A stretch of DNA of 5,997 bases, taken from Aquificaceae bacterium. Its GTDB lineage: Bacteria; Aquificota; Aquificia; Aquificales; Aquificaceae. The stretch covers positions 1-5,997 of the forward strand of contig JANWYC010000071.1 in assembly GCA_025057245.1 (NCBI GenBank). Direction: 5' to 3'. Within the stretch, counting starts at the first letter, position 1, and each line of letters begins with the position of its first letter. The notes beneath the pieces are model-generated. The model was not told the DNA's origin, did no database searches, and saw only the letters and a program-made list of their open reading frames with translations. The position numbers and the translations under genes were made by a program. Positions 1-5,997 of this stretch are shown here, one piece after another.

Positions 1-330
1 ATGGTTGACAAAGCTACTGTTGCAGGTAGCGAGCTTTACTCAAGCATAAGCCCAATGTATGCGGTAAAGGCGGAGAGCATACCAGAAGATTTTCAATACG
101 TTGCCTTGGGACACGTTCACAAAAACCAAAGGATAGAGGGACCAGTTCCAAAGGTTTACTACGCAGGTTCTCTGTATCAGATAAACTTCTCTGAAAAAGG
201 CATGGACAAGTTTGTTAATTTACTTATACTTGAGGATAACATGGTAAAGGTTGAAACCAAAAGGCTTGACCTGAAAAGACAACTAATTGAGCTGTACATA
301 AGAGAGGGACAACATACAGCAATCTCTTGA
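1..330 (+). CDS. sbcD: SbcD/Mre11-type nuclease, internal fragment before a frameshift (5' partial)
   Basis: This is the middle part of SbcD, the Mn-dependent calcineurin-like phosphoesterase that pairs with SbcC to cut double-strand ends and DNA hairpins. The visible marker is ALGHVHK: the GHxH metal-binding motif at residues 37-40 (bases 109-120), followed by the family-typical YYAGSLYQINFSEKG stretch. The opening VDKATVAGSE matches the segment just after the motif IV histidine in SbcD proteins. The Met at base 1 is therefore probably internal, and the first roughly 170 residues, with the other metal ligands, should lie upstream. The frame stops at a TGA (328-330), but the family sequence clearly continues in the +1 frame from about base 302. 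The last 7 or so residues (GQHTAIS) are thus likely out-of-frame translation. Whether this is a real mutation or a sequencing error cannot be told from one sequence. The family call is very secure; the gene boundaries are not. Confidence 0.88.
   Translation: MVDKATVAGSELYSSISPMYAVKAESIPEDFQYVALGHVHKNQRIEGPVPKVYYAGSLYQINFSEKGMDKFVNLLILEDNMVKVETKRLDLKRQLIELYIREGQHTAIS
302..327 (+). other. Frameshift interval in sbcD
   Basis: The upstream sbcD frame ends at 328-330 and the downstream frame is blocked by a TAA at 299-301, so the shift must occur between them. The simplest lesion is one extra G in the GGG run at 306-308, next to the short AGAGAG repeat (301-306). Removing it gives ...LYIREDNIQQSLEPF.... 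Residues NIQQSL in the downstream frame fit the helix expected before the next strand of SbcD better than the HTAIS of the upstream frame, which places the indel near 304-308 rather than at the stop. A one-base sequencing or assembly indel, a true mutation and ribosomal slippage are all possible, in that rough order. Confidence 0.75.
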
Positions 331-349
331 ACCTTTTGCAAAAAGGGAT

Positions 350-622
350 GTGTTGGTAAAGGTTAGGATGGGCGCAAGTTTGAGAGACCCATACTTTAAC
401 TACAAAAAGGAAATGGTTCAGAAAATACTGGGAGAAAAACTGGCAAGGCTGGAAATAGAGACCATAGACAGCGGAGCAAAGCAGGTAAGGACGGAGGAAG
501 GCTTAAGCCTTGTAGAGCTCTACAAAGACTTTTACAAAAAAGAATATGGTTCAGATGCGCCCAATGACCTTTTAAACGTGCTTGAAAAGTTAATACACAA
601 AGCAATCCATGAGACCCATTAA
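350..622 (+). CDS. sbcD: SbcD C-terminal fragment after the frameshift
   Basis: This is the C-terminal capping region of the same SbcD, read one frame over from the preceding fragment. The frame is open from base 302, just after a TAA at 299-301, and from there reads ERDNIQQSLEPFAKRDVLVKVRM. Removing one G from the run at 306-308 joins the frames as ...IRE-DNIQQSLEPF..., giving 206 continuous SbcD residues to the TAA at 620-622. The first start-like codon is a GTG at 350, but it sits inside the predicted strand VLVKVRM. Its only nearby Shine-Dalgarno-like bases (AGGG) are about 2 bases away, so an independent start there is unlikely. The pattern of amphipathic segment, beta strand (VLVKVRM), helix and strand (LARLEIETI) resembles the SbcD C-terminal domain. 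The final 14 bases overlap the start of sbcC. As a separate protein this piece would carry no catalytic residues. Confidence 0.75.
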   Translation: MLVKVRMGASLRDPYFNYKKEMVQKILGEKLARLEIETIDSGAKQVRTEEGLSLVELYKDFYKKEYGSDAPNDLLNVLEKLIHKAIHETH

Positions 623-3600
623 GCTTGAGCTTGAGAACTTTGGCACATACAGCGGGCGTCACGAGGTGGACTTTTCACCTTTAGACTTTTTTGTGATAAA
701 AGGTAAAATAGGCTCTGGTAAGTCTACACTAATAGACGCCATCTGTTATGCACTTTACGGTATGGCACCAAGGTACGAGGAGAAAAGCGTGAGCGAATAT
801 CTTATCTCAAAAGGCAAAAGGTCTATGAAAGTGGCTTTCGAGTTTTCCATAAGAGGAAAGATTTACAGAGTGGAAAGGGAATATTCTTTAGGTGATGGGA
901 GGTCTTCAAAGAAGAGGTCTGAGTTTAGGTTTTACGAGGGTGGCAAGCCAAAGAGCTTGAAAAAAGACGAGAATGAGAAATACATAAAAGAAATTCTCAG
1001 ACTTGACTATAAAACCTTTACCAAGGTTCTCCTGCTTCCGCAGAATCAGTTTGACAGGTTTTTGAAACCAAAAGAGTCAAAGGAAAGGAGGGAAATATTA
1101 AACTCTTTACTTCAATACTTTGACCTTATATCAACTTTGAAAGATTTTATAGGCAAAAAAGTTAAGGATTTGGAGTCTGAACTGAGGGTGGTGGAAACGC
1201 GTCTTTTACAGCTTCAGAGAGTAAACCTTGAAACCATCAATCAGATAGAAGGTCAGATAGAGCAACTCAAGAAAGAATACGAAAACCTGTCAAAGGAAAA
1301 GCTTGAAAAGGAAGAGATGCTTAGAAAATGTAGAGAAAGGGATAGAGTGCTTTTGGAGATAAAAAGCGTGGAAGGTCAACTCTTAAGCCTTCTATCACGG
1401 CAGAAAGCCATAGAGCAGGATAGAAAACGCCTTGAAACCGCTCAGGAGCTCTTGCCCTACCTTCCTAAGATAGAGGAATACTACAGGTATGTAAAGCAAG
1501 AGGAGGAATACACAAGGGAGAAACGTCAGAAGGAGGTGGAGCTTACCAAATACTTTGAAGAGAGAATTCAGGTAGAACAGGAGTACCAGAAAGTAAAGAA
1601 GGAGTTTGACAGGCTTGAGGAGTATAACTCAGAGATTATTAATATAAACGGGATTCTAAAGCTTTTGGAAGACTACAGTAGTCTGTTGACGGACAAAGAA
1701 GCACTCAGCCAGCAACTCAGGAAAGTGGAAGAGGAAATATCTCAGCATACTGAAAAGGAAAAAGATTGCATGCAGAGGCTTGAGAAGGGAAGCGCTCTTC
1801 TCGAGGAAGTGCGAAGGAACATAAAAGCTTACGAAGATAGTGGTTTGGAAGATAAGGTAAAAAACGTAGAGAAACTAAAGGAAGCTATAAAGAAGTTAGA
1901 GCAGATAGGTTCTGAAGTAGAGCTACTCAAAAAGGAAATAAACGAGCTTCAGGAAAGGTTGGAAAAGACGAGAGTAATTCTGGAAGGTAAAACTCAGGAG
2001 TATGAGGAGCTTACGAAGAGTTTAGAAGAAGAGGAGAGGCTTTTGGAAGACCTGAGAGCTTATGTCTCAACGGAGGGAGAACTTTTACTAAAAAGGCAAA
2101 GGTTAAAGGAACTTCTATCAAAGGCTTTAGAATTGGAAAGCATAAGAAAGGAAAGGGAAAAATACCAGAAGGAGAGGGATAGCATATTAAACCAGTTGAA
2201 AAATCTGGAGAGCGAGCTGGAGCTCTTAGAGACCAGAAGACTTGAGATATACGCGGTGGAGCTGAGAACTAACCTAAAGGAGGGCGATGTTTGCCCTGTG
2301 TGTGGTGGTTTGATAAAGGGAGGTTATCATGTAGAAGAAAGAGAAGACATACAGTCCTTGTTAAGCAATTTAAGACAGCTTCAGGAAAGGATAAAGAGCT
2401 TGAGGGACGAGCTAAACCGCATTGAGACTCGCATTGGCATATATAGTAGCAAAGAGAGGGAATGTGAGGAATACCTTTCAGGTCTTAGTGTAGAAGACAT
2501 ACAGAGAGAACTCTCGAACCTTGAGTCGCAGTTGAAGGAATTGGAAAACAGCAAAAACCTTTTAAAGGAGAAGGAGACGAATATAAAAAAACTCAAACAA
2601 ATTCGGGAAGAGCTCTTAAAGACAATTCAAAGGATAAAGACTGAGGAGACGGAACGCAGAGAAAAGCTTCTGTCAAAGGAGAACTTACTAAGAATAAGAA
2701 AGGAAGAGGAAAACAGCATACTTAAAGAGCTTGGGCGAGAGCCAGAGGAGGTGCTAAAAGAGATAAAGAACATAGAAGAATCATATCAAAATTTAAGGTC
2801 TCTCAGAGAGAAGGAGAGAAAGTATGCGGATAGGATTGAGGCACTTAGAGAGGAACTTTACCAAAGCCAGCAAAGAATTACGGAGCTGAAAGAAAGATGG
2901 AATAACATAACTCAGAGGGTCGATGAGTTGTCATCCAAAGCAAAAGAACTAAATCTTCAGATACAGACTAAAACTGGTGAATCAGCATCGAAAGACCTTG
3001 AGCTGAAGCTTAAGAGAAAGAAGGAAGAGCTCTCAGAAAACACAAAAACTATCCAAGAAAGATACCAGAAGGTAAGTGAGTATCTACAGAAAATTACAAA
3101 GGAAGAAGTAAGGCTAAGGTCAGAAATTCAAAGCATAGAAAAGAATATATCTGACATTCAAAAGCTAAAAAGTGCTATAGCGTTTGACCTTCACCAGCTT
3201 GATACTCGCTTTGGAAGCCTTGAGGAAGCAAAGAAGCACGCTTTAAGCAGGGAGGAGATAGCGGAGTTGCAAAGTAAGATAGAAACTTATGAAAAGGAAA
3301 AACATAGCCTTGAAAAGAGACTGGATGAACTCAAAGATAGACTAAAATCTTTTGGAAACTTACCTACGACGGAGGAAGCGGAAGAGGGTCTAAAGGTTTT
3401 AGAAAACTCTATCCATCAGAATAGGGAGAATTACGGTAATCTTCAGAATGAGCTTGATAGTAAAAGGAAGGAGTTAGTAGAAAGAGGAGAGTTGGAAAGG
3501 AAAAGGAGTGAACTGAAAGCGGAGTTTAGCATATACGAAAGTCTCAACAAGGATTTTAGAGACAACAGGTTTCCTGATTACATAAGTCAGATTATGCTTC

Positions 3601-4016
3601 ATAAAATAGTGGACAGGGGGAACGAATACCTTTTCAGGTTTACTTCAGGACAATACGCCTTTGAGCTGATGGATGGTGATTTGTGTGTCTACGACAATAT
3701 TACAGGACACACTAGACCTGTTTCCAGTCTTAGCGGGGGAGAAACCTTTTTGGCTAGTCTTTCTCTTGCCTTTGCGGTTGCGGACATCATGTCTCAAAAC
3801 GCACCGCTTGAAAGTCTTTTTATAGATGAGGGCTTTGGTTCTCTGGATGCGGATACCAGAGACTCTCTCTCTGATTTTCTCTTTGAACACATAAGGAGTT
3901 CAAGCAACAGGATGATAGGCATAATAACTCACATAGATGACATAGCAAACAAATTTAGCCAGCGTATAGAGGTAGAAAAGAGAGGTGGTTCAGCACACAT
4001 AAAAGTCATATATTGA
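609..4016 (+). CDS. sbcC: SbcC/Rad50-type exonuclease subunit, SMC-like ATPase
   Basis: This is the ATPase and tethering subunit of the SbcCD complex, which acts on DNA ends, hairpins and fork structures; SbcD supplies the nuclease. The 1135 residues show the full Rad50 plan. The N-terminal lobe has the Walker A GKIGSGKS at 32-39 and the Q-loop LLLPQNQFDRF around Q145. A Lys/Glu-rich coiled coil runs from about 180 to 560, with the zinc hook CPVC at 562-565, and a return coil from about 570 to 960. The C-terminal lobe has the signature LSGGE at 1041-1045, Walker B LFIDE with D1073/E1074, the D-loop GSLD at 1077-1080 and the H-loop H1108 in IITHID. No key residue is missing, and it is somewhat longer than E. 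coli SbcC (1048 residues). The start is chosen because MRPIKLELENFGTYSG is the standard SbcC N terminus. It overlaps the sbcD stop by 14 bases and has no clear Shine-Dalgarno, which suggests translation coupled to sbcD. Confidence 0.97.
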   Translation: MRPIKLELENFGTYSGRHEVDFSPLDFFVIKGKIGSGKSTLIDAICYALYGMAPRYEEKSVSEYLISKGKRSMKVAFEFSIRGKIYRVEREYSLGDGRSSKKRSEFRFYEGGKPKSLKKDENEKYIKEILRLDYKTFTKVLLLPQNQFDRFLKPKESKERREILNSLLQYFDLISTLKDFIGKKVKDLESELRVVETRLLQLQRVNLETINQIEGQIEQLKKEYENLSKEKLEKEEMLRKCRERDRVLLEIKSVEGQLLSLLSRQKAIEQDRKRLETAQELLPYLPKIEEYYRYVKQEEEYTREKRQKEVELTKYFEERIQVEQEYQKVKKEFDRLEEYNSEIININGILKLLEDYSSLLTDKEALSQQLRKVEEEISQHTEKEKDCMQRLEKGSALLEEVRRNIKAYEDSGLEDKVKNVEKLKEAIKKLEQIGSEVELLKKEINELQERLEKTRVILEGKTQEYEELTKSLEEEERLLEDLRAYVSTEGELLLKRQRLKELLSKALELESIRKEREKYQKERDSILNQLKNLESELELLETRRLEIYAVELRTNLKEGDVCPVCGGLIKGGYHVEEREDIQSLLSNLRQLQERIKSLRDELNRIETRIGIYSSKERECEEYLSGLSVEDIQRELSNLESQLKELENSKNLLKEKETNIKKLKQIREELLKTIQRIKTEETERREKLLSKENLLRIRKEEENSILKELGREPEEVLKEIKNIEESYQNLRSLREKERKYADRIEALREELYQSQQRITELKERWNNITQRVDELSSKAKELNLQIQTKTGESASKDLELKLKRKKEELSENTKTIQERYQKVSEYLQKITKEEVRLRSEIQSIEKNISDIQKLKSAIAFDLHQLDTRFGSLEEAKKHALSREEIAELQSKIETYEKEKHSLEKRLDELKDRLKSFGNLPTTEEAEEGLKVLENSIHQNRENYGNLQNELDSKRKELVERGELERKRSELKAEFSIYESLNKDFRDNRFPDYISQIMLHKIVDRGNEYLFRFTSGQYAFELMDGDLCVYDNITGHTRPVSSLSGGETFLASLSLAFAVADIMSQNAPLESLFIDEGFGSLDADTRDSLSDFLFEHIRSSSNRMIGIITHIDDIANKFSQRIEVEKRGGSAHIKVIY

Positions 4017-4084
4017 TATTTATGAAGACCTTTATAGTTCTAAATCTAGTTTCAAAAGGGCATTGTATTAGATTAAGAGATTTA

Positions 4085-4093
4085 AGGGAGGAA
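4085..4093 (+). promoter_or_regulatory. Strong ribosome binding site of the DUF29 gene
   Basis: AGGGAGGAA is a near-ideal Shine-Dalgarno; its GGAGG core (4087-4091) ends 10 bases before the ATG at 4102. It fixes that start and contrasts with sbcC, which lacks such a site. The 85-base gap it sits in (4017-4101) shows no convincing hairpin terminator and no good sigma-70 promoter, so the DUF29 gene may be read from the sbcDC transcript with its own efficient translation start. Confidence 0.8.
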
Positions 4094-4101
4094 ACAAAGC
4101 C

Positions 4102-4599
4102 ATGAGAACCATAAGTAAAGAAGAGTTAAAGGAGCTCTACGACAGAGATTTCCCGCTTTGGGCTGAGATAAACTACGAGCTTTTAAAGGAGAAACTATAC
4201 GAACTCGTGGACTGGGAGAATTTGTTGGAGGAGATACAAGACATGGCACAGAGACACTTGGATGCGTGCATTAGCTATTTAGCAGTTATTCTGGAACATC
4301 TCTACAAATGGGATAACTTTAGGGAACTTGCTGGCGGTGAAACCGCAGGTATGGAATGGATAAGGAGCGTAGAGAATGCGAGGTTAAGGCTTGTTGACAT
4401 TTTAGAAGACTATCCAAGTTTGAAGTTGAAACTGCCATTAGAATTCCAGAAGGCATGGAAAAAAGCAAGAACTGAACTTACAATATGGTTGAAGGATAAC
4501 AACTACGACCTGCAAAAATTCTCAATACCTAAGGAATGCCCATACACTTACGAGGAAGCTATGCAAAGAGACTTGAGAAAAGAAATGAGTTCAATCTAA
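4102..4599 (+). CDS. DUF29 family protein of unknown function
   Basis: This 165-residue protein fits the DUF29 family, common in cyanobacteria and various thermophiles and proteobacteria, with no established biochemical role. Family landmarks in order are YDRDFPLW at 13-20, the acidic helix WENLLEEIQDMAQ at 38-50, the helix ending LEHLYKW at 64-70, a helix around WIRSVENARLRLVDILEDYPSL, and the closing ECPYT at 145-149 followed by YEEAMQRDL. The length is normal for the family. The protein is charged and mostly helical, with no signal peptide, membrane segment or recognisable catalytic motif, so it is probably cytosolic. The start is set by a strong Shine-Dalgarno at 4085-4093. It lies 85 bases after sbcC in the same direction and could be its operon partner, but nothing in the protein points to DNA repair. 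Its stop codon overlaps the 3' end of the opposing trmFO by 9 bases. The family call is firm; no function is claimed. Confidence 0.9.
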   Translation: MRTISKEELKELYDRDFPLWAEINYELLKEKLYELVDWENLLEEIQDMAQRHLDACISYLAVILEHLYKWDNFRELAGGETAGMEWIRSVENARLRLVDILEDYPSLKLKLPLEFQKAWKKARTELTIWLKDNNYDLQKFSIPKECPYTYEEAMQRDLRKEMSSI

Positions 4600-5898
4600 A
4601 TAGTTTGACGCCCATTCTTTTATTGACCTTAAAGCTCTCTCTACGAGTTTTATTTTTCTCTCTCTTTTGTCTTTTATGTTCTCTTCAAGGGGTGGCAAAA
4701 GTCCTAACACAGGAGACATAGGCTGAAGTGTTCCTTCTTTTGAAGTTATGTATCTTATCAGAGAACCAGTCATACTCTCTTTAGGTGGGTTGAGGAGCTC
4801 TTTACCCATAACCAGCCTACCTGCGTTAATACCTGCTATTATTCCTGTAACTGCAGAAGCGACATAGCCTTCCACACCAGTTATCTGCCCCGCGAAGAAG
4901 ATATTTGGATGCTTTCTCATGTTAAGAAAGCTGGATAAGACTTTGTTAGACTGGATGAAGGTATTCCTATGCATAGAACCAAGTTTTACAAAAACTGCAT
5001 TTCTCAAGCAAGGTATTAGACTAAGCACTCTCTTCTGCTCTGAGTAGGTCATGCGCGTTTGAAAACCCACGAGAGAGAGTAGCGTTCCTTCTTTGTTCTC
5101 TTTCCTAAGTTGAACTACCGCAAAGGGTTGTTTACCACTCTTGGGGTCTATCAGTCCTACAGGCTTCATCGGTCCAAAAAGTATGGTTTTGTATCCTCTC
5201 TCGGCTAACTCTTCTATAGGCATACAGCCTTCAAAGTAGACCAAGTTTTCAAAATCCTTGGGCTTAACCTTTTCAGCCTTGAGCAGGTTCTCATAAAAAA
5301 CTCTGTATTGTTCCTCAGTTAGCGTGCAATTAAAGTAGTCCTGTCCTCCCTTTTGATATCTGGATGCCCAAAAACCCTCTGAAAAGTCCACGCTCTCGGC
5401 GTCCACTATAGGCGCTATGGCGTCGTAAAAATACAAATAATCAAGACCTACTAACTCATTTATGTCCTCGGCAAGAGCCTCCGATGTTAAAGGTCCAGAA
5501 GCCACTATTACCACTCTATCTCGGGGAACTTTCTTAACCTCCTCTCTCAGGAGAGCTATGTTAGGATGGGTTTTTATTTTCTCTGTTATGTATTTAGAAA
5601 ACTGATTTCTATCCACTGCCAGGGCAGTGCCAGCGGGAACGCTACTAATTTTTCCTGCCTCCACTACCAAAGAACCCAAAATTTCCATCTCCGCCTTTAA
5701 AAGTCCAGCACCAGAAGTGAGCTCCATACTACCTAATGTGTTACTACAAACCAGCTCTCCAAAACCATCTGTTTTGTGCGCGGGCGTAAACCTGTTCGGT
5801 CTCATTTCATACAAAAGCACTTTTAAGCCCATGCTTGCCAGCTTGTAGCTTGCCTCAGAACCTGCCAAACCACCACCTATAACGATTACCTCTTCCAT
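4591..5898 (-). CDS. trmFO: TrmFO: methylenetetrahydrofolate-tRNA-(uracil-5-)-methyltransferase
   Basis: TrmFO is the flavoenzyme that makes 5-methyluridine at position 54 in the tRNA T-loop, using methylenetetrahydrofolate as carbon donor and reduced FAD. In some thermophiles this base is thiolated further to help tRNA withstand heat. The 435 residues match the B. subtilis enzyme in length and along the chain. They include the FAD-binding GGGLAG at 8-13, YEMRP at 30-34, LVCSNTLGS with the conserved Cys51, FEGCMPIEE with the second conserved Cys225, LFGPMKPVGL, VGFQT, MHRNTF and the FAD-contacting AGQITGVEGYV. It is too short to be MnmG (about 620 residues), its paralogue. I chose the ATG at 5898 because MEEVIVIGGG is the normal N terminus. 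The frame stays open to an ATG at 5976, which would add 26 residues not typical of the family. An AGAGG lies only 1 base before the chosen ATG, so the exact start is less certain than the identity. It converges on the DUF29 gene. Confidence 0.95.
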   Translation of the reverse strand: MEEVIVIGGGLAGSEASYKLASMGLKVLLYEMRPNRFTPAHKTDGFGELVCSNTLGSMELTSGAGLLKAEMEILGSLVVEAGKISSVPAGTALAVDRNQFSKYITEKIKTHPNIALLREEVKKVPRDRVVIVASGPLTSEALAEDINELVGLDYLYFYDAIAPIVDAESVDFSEGFWASRYQKGGQDYFNCTLTEEQYRVFYENLLKAEKVKPKDFENLVYFEGCMPIEELAERGYKTILFGPMKPVGLIDPKSGKQPFAVVQLRKENKEGTLLSLVGFQTRMTYSEQKRVLSLIPCLRNAVFVKLGSMHRNTFIQSNKVLSSFLNMRKHPNIFFAGQITGVEGYVASAVTGIIAGINAGRLVMGKELLNPPKESMTGSLIRYITSKEGTLQPMSPVLGLLPPLEENIKDKRERKIKLVERALRSIKEWASNYLD

Positions 5899-5988
5899 AC
5901 CTCTTAGAATAAGTTTTAACATACGTCGGGTGAGAAATTCAGAGCGTGAAGAAGCCTGTTGTAAAAAGCCTTCCATAGGGTTGGTATC

Positions 5989-5994
5989 ATTATA
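5989..5994 (-). promoter_or_regulatory. Probable -10 element of the trmFO promoter
   Basis: Read on the - strand this is a perfect TATAAT. Transcription would start near 5982, giving a leader of roughly 84 bases before the preferred trmFO ATG at 5898, or only about 6 bases before the alternative ATG at 5976. The -35 region lies beyond the window edge, so the promoter cannot be completed; an AT-rich hexamer can also arise by chance. Confidence 0.45.
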
Positions 5995-5997
5995 ATA

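Noticed and set aside
319..333. TCT-TGA at the end of the upstream sbcD frame as a prfB-like programmed +1 frameshift site.
   Set aside because: The only Shine-Dalgarno-like bases (AGAGAGGGA, 301-309) lie about 15 bases upstream rather than the few bases needed for prfB-type shifting. The downstream frame also already looks SbcD-like before the TGA, placing the shift earlier.
350..622. An independent small gene starting at the GTG at 350.
   Set aside because: The same frame is open and SbcD-like from 302, the GTG lies within a predicted beta strand, and there is no properly spaced ribosome site.
396..662. Open frame on the - strand opposite the end of sbcD and start of sbcC (88 codons).
   Set aside because: It lies opposite well-supported coding sequence, has a Leu/Pro/Cys-rich composition typical of antisense frames, and resembles no family I know.
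2381..2596. Open frame on the - strand inside sbcC (71 codons), Ser/Phe-rich; a similar one lies at 3645-3890.
   Set aside because: These are antisense shadows of coiled-coil and ATPase-lobe codons, with no ribosome site or family resemblance.
4013..4038. TTGATA (4013-4018) and TATAGT (4033-4038) as a promoter for the DUF29 gene.
   Set aside because: The spacer is only 14 bases against the usual 17, and such hexamers are common in AT-rich gaps.
4536..4721. A + strand frame with a hydrophobic stretch that could look like a membrane peptide (61 codons).
   Set aside because: It starts inside the DUF29 gene and runs antisense to trmFO; the Leu/Phe run is the complement of the Lys/Glu-rich TrmFO C terminus.
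5627..5848. A + strand frame of 73 codons opposite the trmFO N-terminal region.
   Set aside because: It is antisense to the highly conserved FAD-binding and Cys51 region of TrmFO and has no ribosome site.
5940..5976. Short repeats (AAGCCT twice on the + strand) in the trmFO leader as a possible regulatory hairpin.
   Set aside because: Only about 4 base pairs can form with a long loop, and no riboswitch-like architecture is visible.

Overview
The window looks like chromosomal DNA from a thermophilic bacterium, most likely of the Aquificota (Hydrogenobacter/Thermocrinis/Aquifex-like). This is inferred from heavy use of AGA/AGG for Arg and ATA for Ile, Lys/Glu-rich proteins, tight gene packing, and a bacterial-type SbcC plus folate-dependent TrmFO. 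No 16S rRNA or other decisive marker is present, so the assignment is a guess from style.

Layout: the first 622 bases hold the C-terminal part of sbcD (Mre11-type nuclease) on the + strand. It is split into two reading frames by an apparent one-base insertion near 306-308, and its N-terminal half lies upstream of the window. sbcC (Rad50-type ATPase, 609-4016) follows, overlapping the sbcD stop by 14 bases, so the two form a classic sbcDC operon. After an 85-base gap with a strong ribosome binding site comes a small DUF29-family gene of unknown function (4102-4599, + strand). The rest is trmFO on the - strand (4591-5898), which makes the tRNA T-loop 5-methyluridine. It converges on the DUF29 gene and the two coding regions overlap by 9 bases at their stop codons. 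A perfect TATAAT hexamer at the right edge is the likely trmFO promoter -10 element.

Functionally, SbcC and SbcD would together process DNA ends, hairpins and stalled-fork structures. TrmFO is an unrelated tRNA modification enzyme, and the DUF29 protein cannot be tied to either from sequence alone. I found no tRNA or rRNA, CRISPR array, insertion sequence or hairpin terminator. I do not see a new multi-gene system here. The points worth a second look are the broken sbcD reading frame, the resulting possible loss of translational coupling to sbcC, the overlapping convergent stop codons, and the uncertain trmFO start.
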